Shown here: positions 1 through 7,896 of the stretch, piece by piece | How positions within the stretch are numbered: position 1 is the first letter of the stretch | Layout of the letters: the number at the start of each line of letters is the position of its first letter | From: Dyella_B sp035277725 | GTDB lineage: Bacteria > Pseudomonadota > Gammaproteobacteria > Xanthomonadales > Rhodanobacteraceae | Assembly: GCF_035277725.1 (NCBI RefSeq) | Contig: NZ_DATEJY010000066.1 | Span: forward strand, 1 to 43,768 | Length of the DNA: 43,768 nt | Direction: 5' to 3' | The notes under the pieces: generated by a model | Told to the model about the DNA's origin: nothing | The model's input: only the letters and a program-made list of their open reading frames with translations | Databases searched by the model: none | Program-made: the position numbers and the translations under genes

Positions 1-159
1 CTGGACGAACCCTACGCCAATCTGGACCGCACTGGCATCGAACTGGTGGATGCACTGCTGGAAGCGCATATCGCGCACGGCGGCGCGGCGCTGGTCACCA
101 GTCATGGCGCCGTGCAGTTCCATGGCGGCGAGCCGCAGCGGGTTCGTCTCCATGGTTGA
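1..159 (+). CDS. ccmA: CcmA, haem exporter ATP-binding subunit (3' end only)
   Basis: The window opens inside this gene; only the last 52 codons are visible, read in frame from base 1 to TGA at 157-159. The visible part starts with LDEPYANLD, the Walker B and D-loop segment of an ABC ATPase, followed by LVTSHG, the switch histidine loop. CcmA powers the CcmAB complex, which releases haem-loaded CcmE from CcmCD during system I cytochrome c maturation at the cytoplasmic face of the membrane. The assignment rests on the ATPase motifs plus the immediately following ccmB-I genes. The ccmB start codon (ATG at 152) lies inside the ccmA end, so the two are probably translationally coupled. Confidence 0.9.
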   Translation: MDEPYANLDRTGIELVDALLEAHIAHGGAALVTSHGAVQFHGGEPQRVRLHG

Positions 160-847
160 AACAAAACGTCCCGGTCTTGCTCACGCCTGTATGGCGGTGC
201 TGCGCCGCGACCTCACGCTGGCCTGGCGGCAGCGCGGCGACATGGTGCTGCCCGTGCTGTATGCATTGATCGTCACCTCGCTGTTCCCGTTCGCCCTTGG
301 TCCGGAAAGCGCCTTGCTCAAGCGCATTGCCGGCGGCGTGGTGCTGGTGACGGTCTTGTTGGCGATGCTGCTGGCGCTGGACGCGATGTTCCGCAGCGAT
401 ATCGAGGACGGCTCGCTGGAACAGCTGATGTTGGCGCCCCAACCGCTGGCGCTGATGCTGGGGATGAAAATCTTCGCGCATTGGCTGGCAACCGCCCTGC
501 CGTTGATCGTGGTGGCGCCCATGCTGGCAAGCATGCTGCATCTACCCACCGCCGCGATGCCCGTACTGATAGCCGCGTTGCTGCTCGCCACACCGCTGCT
601 GAGCCTGCTGGGTGGCATCCTGGTAGCGCTGACGGCCGGCACGCGGCGCTCTGGTATGCTGCTGGCCTTGATGCTGCTGCCGCTCTGCGTGCCGGTGGTG
701 ATCTTCGCCGCAGGCGCACTGGCAGCCGCCCAGGAAGGGCTGCCGTGGATCGCCCCCATCGCATGGTTGGGCGCAACGCTCGTACTGGCCGTGGTGCTGG
801 CTCCACTCGCTTGCGCTGCAGCCCTCCGCATCGCACTGGATTCGTAG
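152..847 (+). CDS. ccmB: CcmB, haem exporter membrane subunit
   Basis: Integral membrane partner of CcmA. From ATG at 152 it has 231 residues; a second ATG at 191 (MAVLRRDL) gives 218, closer to the 220 of E. coli CcmB. I chose 152 because it overlaps the end of ccmA, but neither start has a strong Shine-Dalgarno and 191 is a real alternative. Seen in the protein: about six hydrophobic segments; the family-typical LFPFALGPE in the first loop; and DIEDGSLEQLML, matching the conserved DGSLEQLML stretch of CcmB. It ends three bases before ccmC. With CcmA it forms the ABC-type complex that detaches holo-CcmE from CcmC; it is no longer thought to move haem itself. Confidence 0.93.
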   Translation: MVETKRPGLAHACMAVLRRDLTLAWRQRGDMVLPVLYALIVTSLFPFALGPESALLKRIAGGVVLVTVLLAMLLALDAMFRSDIEDGSLEQLMLAPQPLALMLGMKIFAHWLATALPLIVVAPMLASMLHLPTAAMPVLIAALLLATPLLSLLGGILVALTAGTRRSGMLLALMLLPLCVPVVIFAAGALAAAQEGLPWIAPIAWLGATLVLAVVLAPLACAAALRIALDS

Positions 848-850
848 CAC

Positions 851-1609
851 ATGGCCAACTGGATCCCCCTATGGTTGCACAAGCTCAGCTCGCCGCCGGT
901 GTTCTACCGCTTTGCCGGCACGCTGCGGCCGTGGGCGATTTCCTTTGCGTTGATACTTGGCCTTGCCGCGTTGTACGGCGGCCTGGTGCTGGCGCCGCCC
1001 GATTACCAGCAGGGCGATGACTACCGCATCATCTTCATCCACGTGCCGTGTGCCTGGATGGGTCTGTTTATCTACGGCGTGATGGGCATTGCCGCGTTCA
1101 TCGCGCTGGTGTGGCGCATCAAATTGGCCGAAGTGGTGGCGATGGCTTCCGCGCCGGTCGGTGCGGCGTTCACCTTCATCACCCTGGTGACCGGTTCGCT
1201 GTGGGGCATTCGCATGTGGGGCACGTGGTGGACCTGGGATGCGCGGCTTACGTCCGAACTGGTGCTGCTGTTTCTGTATCTGGGCGTGATCGCGCTGTAC
1301 CACTCGTTCGAGGATCGCCGTCAAGGCGCACGCACCGCGGCGTTTCTGGCGTTGATCGGGATCGTCAACGTGCCGATCGTGCATTTCTCGGTGAACTGGT
1401 GGAACACCTTGCATCAAGGCTCCACCATCAAGCTGCTCGGGCCCTCCACCATCGCGCCGTCGATGCTATGGCCGCTGCTCACCATGATGGTCGCCACCAA
1501 GTTGTATTACATCGCCAGCCTGTGCGGTCGCGTGCGTGCGGATTTGCTGTCGCTGGAAGGCGGCAAGGATTGGGTACGGCAAATCGCCGAGAACGAGGTG
1601 CACGGATGA
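851..1609 (+). CDS. ccmC: CcmC, haem-handling WWD-domain protein
   Basis: A 252-residue, six-helix membrane protein that loads haem onto CcmE in the periplasm. The tryptophan-rich haem-binding loop is clear at residues 123-130 (WGTWWTWD), followed by ARLTSELV. The two external histidines that ligand haem in this family are His64 (IFIHVPCAW) and His188 (NTLHQGST), at almost the same positions as His60 and His184 of E. coli CcmC. The length is normal. The gene starts three bases after ccmB and its TGA overlaps the ccmD ATG by four bases (ATGA). The complete set of motifs leaves little doubt about function. Confidence 0.97.
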   Translation: MANWIPLWLHKLSSPPVFYRFAGTLRPWAISFALILGLAALYGGLVLAPPDYQQGDDYRIIFIHVPCAWMGLFIYGVMGIAAFIALVWRIKLAEVVAMASAPVGAAFTFITLVTGSLWGIRMWGTWWTWDARLTSELVLLFLYLGVIALYHSFEDRRQGARTAAFLALIGIVNVPIVHFSVNWWNTLHQGSTIKLLGPSTIAPSMLWPLLTMMVATKLYYIASLCGRVRADLLSLEGGKDWVRQIAENEVHG

Positions 1610-1848
1610 ACCCCGCATCGCTGCAATCGTTTCTGGCCATGGGCGGTTATGCGGTTTATGTGTGGCCGGCCTATGGCGTGTTCTTTCTCGTGCTGCTGAT
1701 TGACTGGTTCGCGCCGCAGCTCCGTCGCCGCCGCGTGTTGCGTGAATTGCGCGCACGCATGGCGCGGCAGGGCGCGCGCAAAGCGCGCGCCTCTTCCCCC
1801 TCTCCCCTCCGGGGAGAGGGTTGGGGTGAGGGGTCGCACTTGCCATGA
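1606..1848 (+). CDS. ccmD: CcmD, small haem exporter protein with repeat-derived tail
   Basis: An 80-residue protein starting at ATG 1606, overlapping the ccmC stop. The first 50 or so residues look like CcmD: a short periplasmic N-terminus, one helix (YGVFFLVLLIDWF) and a basic cytoplasmic tail rich in Arg. CcmD links CcmC to CcmE. The last 20 or so residues (SPSPLRGEGWGEG and on) are not CcmD-like. They are the translation of a palindromic intergenic repeat that supplies the stop codon region. The ancestral protein therefore probably ended near residue 58-60, inside or just before ARMARQGARKAR. The tail is cytoplasmic and likely tolerated. Family assignment relies on size, topology and position. 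Confidence 0.85.
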   Translation: MNPASLQSFLAMGGYAVYVWPAYGVFFLVLLIDWFAPQLRRRRVLRELRARMARQGARKARASSPSPLRGEGWGEGSHLP

Positions 1849-1955
1849 TGTCTTTCTCTGTCACTGAATTGCTTTGCGATGCCCGCACGCTAACAAACAA
1901 ACATCATCGCAAGATTCTCCCCTCACCCCAGCCCTCTCCCCGGAGGGGAGAGGGG
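1795..1955. repeat. Inverted pair of GGGGAGAGGG palindromic repeats between ccmD and ccmE
   Basis: Two copies of one element face each other at about 1795-1832 and 1919-1955. Each holds a perfect hairpin, CCCTCTCCCC-GGA-GGGGAGAGGG, followed or preceded by a TGGGGTGAGGGG box. The copies differ at one base (ttggggtg versus ctggggtg). This is a REP/BIME-type arrangement. The first copy is read through as the C-terminus of CcmD; the second ends 11 bases before the ccmE ATG. The roughly 85 bases between the copies hold no recognisable gene. Confidence 0.85.
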
Positions 1956-1966
1956 GTTGATTTGCC

Positions 1967-2437
1967 ATGAACCCTACGCGTCAACGCCGACTCACCATCA
2001 TCCTCGCCATGCTTGCGGCCGTGATCGTGTCCGCAGCCTTGGTGGTCTACGCGCTGCAGCAGAACATGAATTACCTGTTTACGCCGAGCCAGGTGCAGGC
2101 AGGTGAAGCGACCTCCTACAAGTCCTTCCGCCTCGGCGGCATGGTCAAGGCCGGTTCGATCCAGCGCAGCAATGATTCGCTGAAAGTCACCTTCACCGTC
2201 GTCGATGCGAGCGGTGCGATGCCGGTGGAATACAACGGCATCCTGCCGGACCTATTTCGCGAGAACCAATCGGTGATCGCCACCGGCCATATGGACGGTG
2301 CGCGTTTCATCGCCACCGAAGTGCTGGCCAAGCACGATGAAACCTACATGCCGAAAGAGCTGAAGGATGCGATGGCCAAGGCGCATGCCGGCAAGCGCAT
2401 CGATGAAGCCGCCAATCAGGACAAGCAGCAGCTATGA
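1967..2437 (+). CDS. ccmE: CcmE, periplasmic haem chaperone
   Basis: A 156-residue protein with an N-terminal signal anchor (residues 9-30) and a periplasmic OB-fold domain. The haem-attachment motif LAKHDETYMP is intact: His123 is the covalent haem ligand and Tyr127 the axial ligand, equivalent to His130 and Tyr134 of E. coli. The C-terminal tail is flexible and charged, as is usual. CcmE receives haem from CcmC and hands it to the CcmF/CcmH ligase. It begins shortly after a palindromic repeat and its TGA overlaps the ccmF ATG by four bases. Confidence 0.97.
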   Translation: MNPTRQRRLTIILAMLAAVIVSAALVVYALQQNMNYLFTPSQVQAGEATSYKSFRLGGMVKAGSIQRSNDSLKVTFTVVDASGAMPVEYNGILPDLFRENQSVIATGHMDGARFIATEVLAKHDETYMPKELKDAMAKAHAGKRIDEAANQDKQQL

Positions 2438-4407
2438 CCCCCGAACTCGGCCAGCTTGCACTCATTCTTGCGTTGTTTCTCGCGCTGGCGCAAAGCGTGT
2501 TGCCGCTAATCGGTGCATGGCGTGGCAACCGTGCGTTGATGGCGGTGGCGCGCCCGGCGGCGACCGGGCAAGCAGTGTTCGTGGCGCTGGCGTTCGCGAT
2601 TCTGGTGTCGGCATTTCTGCGCTTTGATTTTTCGGTGCAATACGTGGCCGACAATTCGAACCTGCAACTGCCTTGGTACTACCGCATCGCGGCGGTGTGG
2701 GGCGCGCACGAAGGTTCGATGCTGCTGTGGGTGCTGATCCTCAATGTGTGGACCGTGGCGCTTACGCTATTCAGCCGCCGTCTGCCGGATGCATTCCTGG
2801 CGCGCGTGCTTAGCGTACTCGGCATCATCTCGACCGGTTTTCTCTGCTTCATCCTGTTTACCTCCAATCCGTTCGCACGCCTGCTGCCGATGCCGCCGGA
2901 CGGGGCGGATCTCAATCCGGTACTGCAAGATCCGGGCATGACGTTTCATCCGCCCGTGCTGTACATGGGTTACGTCGGCTTCTCGGTAGCGTTTGCGTTT
3001 TCGATTGCCGCGTTGCTGGGCGGTTCGATGGAACAAAGCTGGGTGCGCTGGGCGCGACCGTGGACGAATGCAGCGTGGGGATTTCTTTCCTGTGGCATCG
3101 TCGCCGGCAGCTGGTGGGCCTACGCGGAACTGGGCTGGGGCGGCTGGTGGTTCTGGGATCCGGTGGAGAACGCCAGCTTCATGCCGTGGCTGGTGGGCGT
3201 GGCACTGATTCATGCGCAAGCGGTGACGGAGAAACGCGGTTCGCTGCGTGCATGGACCATTCTGCTCTCGCTGTTTGCGTTCTCGTTGTCGTTGCTGGGT
3301 ACGTTCCTGGTGCGTTCGGGCATCCTTACCTCGGTGCATGCATTTGCGTCCGATCCGAGGCGCGGCACCTTCATTCTTTGCTTCCTTGCCGTCGTCGTCG
3401 GCGGCTCGTTGCTGCTATATGCGTTGCGTGCGCCGAAAGTGGCGGGCGGCAAAGCGTTTGCACTGGTCTCGCGCGAAAGCGCGATCCTGATCGGCAACCT
3501 GATGTTCACCGTGGCCGCGGCGATGGTGATGCTCGGCACGCTGTTCCCGCTGCTGGGCGATGCGTTGAACCTGGGCAAAATTTCCGTTGGCCCGCCCTAC
3601 TTCGGCCTGCTGTTCCCCTTGCTGATGCTGCCGGTAGTGCTGTTGTTGCCGTTCGGCCCCTATCTGCGCTGGGGCAACAGCGAAGCGCCGGTGCTCAAGC
3701 AAGTGCTGGCGCGTGCAGGCATCGGCGCCATCGCATGCGCCGTCATCGCAGCCTTCCTTGTGCAAGGCCAGCTGAAAGCGATCGCGGGCGTAGCCAGCGC
3801 GGTGTGGGTAGGCGTGGGCGTGGTGCTGTACATCCTCAAGCGCTGGCGCGACATGCCCAGCGGACGCCGCTACCCCGCCGAAATGGCCGGCATGTTGCTG
3901 GCGCACTTCGGCGTGGCGATATTTCTGATCGGCGTGCTGCTGTCCGAATCGCTGAGCGTCACGCGCGACGTGCGCCTGTCGCCGGGACAAGTCGCCACCA
4001 TCGGCGGCTATGCATTTCGCTTTGACGGCGTCACCCAAGCCACCGGCCCGAACTGGACGGCGCAGCAAGGCGTGGTGACCGTGACGCGCAACGGCTCGCC
4101 GGTAGCGGTGATGCATCCGCAAAAACGCACCTATGCGCGCGAGCAAGTGCAGACCACCTCCGCGATCGATCCGGGCATCACCCGTGATATCTACGTGGCA
4201 TTGGGTGAACCGATGGACCCGAATCACGTGGAAGGCGCGTGGGCGTTGCGGCTGTATACCAAGCCGTTCGTGCGCTGGATTTGGGCTGGTGGCCTGTTCA
4301 TGATGCTGGGCGGCTTCGTCAGCGCAGCCGATCGCCGCTTCCGCGTGAAGCGTGAAGTGGAGGCTGCACAGACCGTCACGGCTACGCTGCAGGAATCACA
4401 GGCATGA
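2434..4407 (+). CDS. ccmF: CcmF, cytochrome c haem lyase subunit
   Basis: A 657-residue polytopic membrane protein, normal for CcmF. The WWD haem-binding domain lies at residues 235-251 (WGGWWFWDPVENASFMP), and FHPPVLYMGYVGFSV upstream matches the conserved histidine-bearing CcmF segment. A periplasmic domain near residues 500-620 precedes the last helix. CcmF takes haem from CcmE and joins it to the CXXCH motif of apocytochrome c, working with CcmH and CcmI. The start overlaps ccmE and the end overlaps ccmG, each by ATGA. Confidence 0.97.
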   Translation: MTPELGQLALILALFLALAQSVLPLIGAWRGNRALMAVARPAATGQAVFVALAFAILVSAFLRFDFSVQYVADNSNLQLPWYYRIAAVWGAHEGSMLLWVLILNVWTVALTLFSRRLPDAFLARVLSVLGIISTGFLCFILFTSNPFARLLPMPPDGADLNPVLQDPGMTFHPPVLYMGYVGFSVAFAFSIAALLGGSMEQSWVRWARPWTNAAWGFLSCGIVAGSWWAYAELGWGGWWFWDPVENASFMPWLVGVALIHAQAVTEKRGSLRAWTILLSLFAFSLSLLGTFLVRSGILTSVHAFASDPRRGTFILCFLAVVVGGSLLLYALRAPKVAGGKAFALVSRESAILIGNLMFTVAAAMVMLGTLFPLLGDALNLGKISVGPPYFGLLFPLLMLPVVLLLPFGPYLRWGNSEAPVLKQVLARAGIGAIACAVIAAFLVQGQLKAIAGVASAVWVGVGVVLYILKRWRDMPSGRRYPAEMAGMLLAHFGVAIFLIGVLLSESLSVTRDVRLSPGQVATIGGYAFRFDGVTQATGPNWTAQQGVVTVTRNGSPVAVMHPQKRTYAREQVQTTSAIDPGITRDIYVALGEPMDPNHVEGAWALRLYTKPFVRWIWAGGLFMMLGGFVSAADRRFRVKREVEAAQTVTATLQESQA

Positions 4408-4946
4408 GCCGGTTGCTGCCTTTCTTCGCGTTCGTCTTGCTGGCGGCATTGCTCGGCTTCGGCATCTGGTGGAACAGCGCGCATGATCCCACTGCCGTGC
4501 CCTCGCCGTTGATCAACAAGCCGGCACCGGCGTTCGCGTTGCCGATGCTGAATGAACCGGCCAAGACGGTGAGCAAGGATTCGATGCTGGGCAAACCCTA
4601 TCTGGTGAACGTGTTCGCCAGCTGGTGTTTCGCCTGCGGCGAGGAGCATCCGGTGCTGATGGCCGAGTCCAAGAACTTCGGCGTGCCGGTGATCGGCTAC
4701 GACTACAAGGATGATCCCAACGACGCCAAGGCGTGGCTGGCGCAGCACGGCGATCCGTATGACATGGTGATTGCCGATACCAGTGGCCACACTGCGATCG
4801 ACTTCGGTGTGTACGGTGCGCCGGAAACGTTTTTGATCGATGGCAAGGGTGTGATTCGCTACAAGCGCATCGGGCCGTTGACGCCGGATGTGATTGCGCA
4901 GCAGTTGAAGCCGGCCATCGCAGCGTTGCAGAAGGAGGCGCCATGA
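4404..4946 (+). CDS. ccmG: CcmG/DsbE, periplasmic thiol-disulphide oxidoreductase
   Basis: A 180-residue membrane-anchored thioredoxin-fold protein. There is an N-terminal anchor at residues 5-23, the active site WCFAC with Cys75 and Cys78, and the cis-proline loop YGAPETFLIDG. Together with CcmH it keeps the cysteines of apocytochrome c reduced for haem attachment. The residues between the active-site cysteines are Phe-Ala rather than the more frequent Pro-Thr or Val-Pro, which may shift the redox potential; that is inference. The gene is joined to ccmF and ccmH by ATGA overlaps. Confidence 0.95.
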   Translation: MSRLLPFFAFVLLAALLGFGIWWNSAHDPTAVPSPLINKPAPAFALPMLNEPAKTVSKDSMLGKPYLVNVFASWCFACGEEHPVLMAESKNFGVPVIGYDYKDDPNDAKAWLAQHGDPYDMVIADTSGHTAIDFGVYGAPETFLIDGKGVIRYKRIGPLTPDVIAQQLKPAIAALQKEAP

Positions 4947-5494
4947 CCTCCATGCAACACGCACCTTCGTCGCCCCGGCGAACGCCGGGGCCCAGCGCCT
5001 TTGCTTGCCCTTCAATACCCTGGGCCCCGGCGTTCGCCGGGGCAACGAAGATGTGCATCAGTCTCCTTGTCGTATTGGCATTGGCACTCATCGCAAACAG
5101 CGCTCTAGCCCAGGCCATCGACCCACTCCCCTTCCGCGACCACGCCGAAGAACTGCGCTTCCAACACCTCACCAGCGAACTGCGCTGCCTGGTCTGCCAG
5201 GACGAAAACCTCGCCGACTCCAACGCCGATTTCGCGCGCGACATACGCCACAAAGTGTTCGAGCTGATGCAACAAGGCAAGAACGACGCGCAAATCAAGC
5301 AATACCTGGTGGATCGCTATTCCGACTTCGTGCTCTACGACCCGCCGGTCAATCACCGCACCTGGCTGCTGTGGTTCGGACCGCTGCTGATCCTGATCGC
5401 CGGCGGCATCGTCGTTGTCAACACTATCCGCAAGCGCAGCCGCATTGCTGCGCCGATTGCATCCGCACCGACCGATAACGGGGACGATTGGTGA
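4943..5494 (+). CDS. ccmH: CcmH, apocytochrome thiol reductase subunit with repeat-derived N-terminus
   Basis: A 183-residue reading frame from ATG 4943, overlapping ccmG. The conserved part is a CcmH/CycL domain: the redox motif LRCLVCQ (Cys82, Cys85), then DFARDIRHKV and a C-terminal membrane helix (WLLWFGPLLILIAGGIVVV). Residues 8-36 are translated from an inverted repeat (4965-5050) and resemble nothing in CcmH. An in-frame ATG at 5051 (MCISLLVVLALALIANS) begins a proper signal peptide and gives 147 residues, the usual family size. I think 5051 is the functional or ancestral start, though its Shine-Dalgarno (AACGAAG) is weak. CcmH reduces apocytochrome c and contributes to the haem ligation complex. 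Confidence 0.9.
   Translation: MTSMQHAPSSPRRTPGPSAFACPSIPWAPAFAGATKMCISLLVVLALALIANSALAQAIDPLPFRDHAEELRFQHLTSELRCLVCQDENLADSNADFARDIRHKVFELMQQGKNDAQIKQYLVDRYSDFVLYDPPVNHRTWLLWFGPLLILIAGGIVVVNTIRKRSRIAAPIASAPTDNGDDW
4965..5050. repeat. Inverted repeat inside the 5' end of ccmH
   Basis: Two 31-base arms, 4965-4995 and 5020-5050, are nearly perfect inverted copies around GCCCCGGCGAACGCCGGGGC; each arm is also internally palindromic (CCCCGGCG and CGCCGGGG). They flank a 24-base spacer. The element adds codons without shifting the ccmH frame. It is a REP/BIME-like mobile palindrome of a different sequence family from the other repeats in the window. Confidence 0.85.
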
Positions 5495-6531
5495 AATCGC
5501 TTTTCTACATTGCCGCCGCAGTGATGATCGCTGTGGCGCTCGCCCTGCTGTTGCTGCCGTTGCTGCGGCATGGCCGGCAAACCGGTCGTCCGCGCAGCCT
5601 GTTCGTGCTGATGCTGTGCATGGCGCTGGTGGTGCCGATCGGCGCAGCGCTGTTGTATCAGCAAGTCGGTACACCGGTGGCGCTGAATGGTGTTGCCACG
5701 CAGGCGCAGACCGTCACCGACGTCAACAAGGCGCTGGATGAGCTGCGCGCGCATCTTGCGGCGCAGCCGAACGACGTACAAGGTTGGCTGCTGCTGGCGC
5801 AGGCCGACATGGAAATGCAGCAGCCGGAACAGGCGCGCGATGCCTACGACAAGGTGCTGAAGCTCAAGCCGGACAACACCAGCGCGATGGTCGGCTGGGC
5901 GCAGGCCGAATCCGCCGCCAGCCCGGACCACCACATCGGCGATCGTGCACGCGCCCTGCTGGAGCAAGCGGTAAAGCGCGAACCCGATAACCAGCGCGGA
6001 CTATGGCTGCTGGGCATCAGCGATTTCCAGCAAGGCCGCTTTGCCGAAGCCGCGTCCACCTGGCGTACCCTGCAGCCGATGCTGCAGCCGGGCTCCAATG
6101 TGGCGCAGGCGGTTGCGCAGCAAATCGCCCTGGCGGATGCGCGTGGCGGAACACCGGCCAGTGCTTCGAGCGCGGCGGCTTCCGCACCAGCCGTGCAAGT
6201 AAACGTGGCCTTGGCGCCAGCGCTCAAAGCCAAGCTCGCCGCCGGCGACACGTTGTTCGTCTATGCCCGTGCGGAAAACGGGCCGCCCATGCCGTTGGCC
6301 GTCGCGCGGCTCGATGCCAGCCAATTGCCCGCCACCGTCACGCTGACCGATGCGATGAGCATGCTGCCATCGATGAAACTGTCTTCCGTGCCGCGTGTGG
6401 TGATTGGTGCACGCATCAGCCATAGCGGTAATGCGATGGCGCAAGCCGGGGATCTGGAGGGAGACGGCGGCACGGTCGACGTGGATAGCAAGGCGCCGGT
6501 GAAGGTTCTTATCGACAAAGTGCATGAGTGA
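5491..6531 (+). CDS. ccmI: CcmI, cytochrome c maturation TPR protein
   Basis: About 346 residues starting at GTG 5491, which overlaps the ccmH TGA (GTGA); a TTG one codon earlier is possible. Two membrane helices come first (residues about 3-25 and 35-55), with a cytoplasmic loop between. Next is a periplasmic TPR region around residues 75-200 (for example GWLLLAQADMEMQQPEQA, AYDKVLKLKPDN). The C-terminal CycH-type domain starts near residue 245 (LFVYARAENGPPMPLAVAR). CcmI chaperones apocytochromes by binding their C-termini and delivers them to CcmF/H. It is the last gene of the operon; a hairpin-forming repeat follows. Confidence 0.92.
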   Translation: MKSLFYIAAAVMIAVALALLLLPLLRHGRQTGRPRSLFVLMLCMALVVPIGAALLYQQVGTPVALNGVATQAQTVTDVNKALDELRAHLAAQPNDVQGWLLLAQADMEMQQPEQARDAYDKVLKLKPDNTSAMVGWAQAESAASPDHHIGDRARALLEQAVKREPDNQRGLWLLGISDFQQGRFAEAASTWRTLQPMLQPGSNVAQAVAQQIALADARGGTPASASSAAASAPAVQVNVALAPALKAKLAAGDTLFVYARAENGPPMPLAVARLDASQLPATVTLTDAMSMLPSMKLSSVPRVVIGARISHSGNAMAQAGDLEGDGGTVDVDSKAPVKVLIDKVHE

Positions 6532-6576
6532 AAATCGGCTAGGATTTATGCACTTTCGTGATGTGCGATTTCCTCA

Positions 6577-6631
6577 TCGTCATTCCGGCGCAGGCTGAAG
6601 TGCTGTACAACAGCCTGCGCCGGAATGACGA
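6577..6631. repeat. Inverted repeat between ccmI and metX
   Basis: Arms 6577-6597 (TCGTCATTCCGGCGCAGGCTG) and 6611-6631 are exact inverted copies around a 13-base loop. This is a dispersed-repeat type of palindrome. It may also stop transcripts leaving the ccm operon, although no T-run follows. The stretch 6532-6689 otherwise holds no gene. Confidence 0.8.
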
Positions 6632-6689
6632 TAAGGCGAGTTCGGCCATGCCTGACACTGTGAAACACCCCATTGAGCAAGGACTGGCC

Positions 6690-7790
6690 ATGAGCGACGC
6701 ACGCCAATACTTCACCCTGCCATCTCCGTTCGCCATGAAACGCGGCGGCAGCCTGCATGGCGCGCGCATCGCCTACGAAACCTGGGGCCAATTGAATGCC
6801 TCGCGCGACAACGCCGTGCTGATTCTCACCGGCCTGTCCCCGAGTGCGCACGCTGCTGCCAACGCACAAGATCCCTCGCACGGCTGGTGGGAAGGCATGC
6901 TCGGTCCCGGCAAGGCCATCGATACCAACCGCTGGTTCGTGATCTGCGTGAATTCGCTGGGCAGCGACAAAGGTTCCACTTGCCCAGCTTCCATCGACCC
7001 GTCCACCGGCGAACCCTATCGCCTCAGTTTTCCCGATCTCTCACTGGAAGACGTGGCCAATGCCGCGCATGCGCTGGTCAAAAACCTAGGTATCGAACAA
7101 CTCGCCTGCCTGATCGGCTGCTCGATGGGCGGCATGAGCGCGCTGGGCTACATGGTGCTGCATCCCGACAGCGTGCGCGCGCACATCAGCGTGAATACCG
7201 CGCCGCAAGCGCAGCCGTTCGCGATTGCCATCCGCTCGCTGCAACGCGAAGCCATCCGGCTCGATGCCAACTGGAGCGACGGCCGCTACGACGACGAACG
7301 CTATCCGGATATCGGCATGAGCATCGCGCGCAAGCTCGGCGTGATCACCTATCGTTCCGCGATGGAGTGGAACGGACGCTTTGCCCGCATCCGCCTCGAT
7401 CCCGAGCAGCGCGAAGATCAACCTTTCGGCGTTGAATTCCAGGTGGAGTCGTACCTGGAAAGCCATGCCCGACGTTTCGTGCGCACTTTCGATCCCAACA
7501 GCTACTTGTATCTTTCGCGCGCCAGCGACTGGTTCGACATCAGCGAATACGGCAACGGCAGCGTGCTGGAAGGCCTGAAGCGCATCCGCATCGAGCAGGC
7601 GCTGGTGATCGGCGTCAGCACCGACATTCTGTTTCCGCTGGAACAGCAGGAGCAGATCGCCGAAGGGCTGGAAGCGGCCGGCGCCAAGGTGGAATTCGTG
7701 GCCCTGGATTCGCCACAGGGCCACGATGCATTCCTGGTGGATATCGAGAACTACAGCCGCGCGATCGGCGGGTTTCTCGCGCAGCTCTGA
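6690..7790 (+). CDS. metX: MetX-family O-acyltransferase, probably serine/homoserine O-succinyltransferase
   Basis: A 366-residue alpha/beta-hydrolase of the MetX family. I placed the start at ATG 6690 because AAGGA lies about six bases upstream and MSDARQYFTLPSPF aligns with the family N-terminus. The frame is open further upstream, but only through the palindromic repeat. The nucleophile elbow is GCSMGGM with Ser145; Asp312 (STDILFP) and His345 (PQGHDAF) complete the triad. MetX enzymes acylate the hydroxyl of homoserine or serine, feeding methionine or cysteine synthesis. The sequence recalls the xanthomonad group that databases label serine O-succinyltransferase (GWWEGM, YRSAMEWNGRF, ESYLESHARRFV), so substrate and donor are uncertain. 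It stands alone, flanked by repeats. Confidence 0.88.
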   Translation: MSDARQYFTLPSPFAMKRGGSLHGARIAYETWGQLNASRDNAVLILTGLSPSAHAAANAQDPSHGWWEGMLGPGKAIDTNRWFVICVNSLGSDKGSTCPASIDPSTGEPYRLSFPDLSLEDVANAAHALVKNLGIEQLACLIGCSMGGMSALGYMVLHPDSVRAHISVNTAPQAQPFAIAIRSLQREAIRLDANWSDGRYDDERYPDIGMSIARKLGVITYRSAMEWNGRFARIRLDPEQREDQPFGVEFQVESYLESHARRFVRTFDPNSYLYLSRASDWFDISEYGNGSVLEGLKRIRIEQALVIGVSTDILFPLEQQEQIAEGLEAAGAKVEFVALDSPQGHDAFLVDIENYSRAIGGFLAQL

Positions 7791-7807
7791 CAGGAGCATG
7801 TACCCAT

Positions 7808-7869
7808 GTAGGCTGGGATGAAATCCCAGCATCGCCATGCACGATCATGCTGGGATTTCATCCCAGCCT
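7808..7869. repeat. Palindromic repeat, GTAGGCTGGGATGAAATCCCAGC family, inverted pair
   Basis: Two hairpin units face each other: GGCTGGGATGAAATCCCAGC at 7811-7830 and its inverted copy at 7848-7867. Each unit is GCTGGGAT-GAA-ATCCCAGC. This is the first of several copies of the family in the window (8838-8900, 12925-12986, 13535-13560). It lies in the convergent gap between metX and the DUF3828 gene, where a bidirectional terminator role is plausible. Confidence 0.85.
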
Positions 7870-7896
7870 CCGCATTGCAAACGCGTCGTTGGATTG

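Noticed and set aside
6558..6689. Upstream extension of metX through the palindromic repeat
   Set aside because: The added residues are a translated repeat; the ATG at 6690 has a Shine-Dalgarno and matches the family N-terminus.
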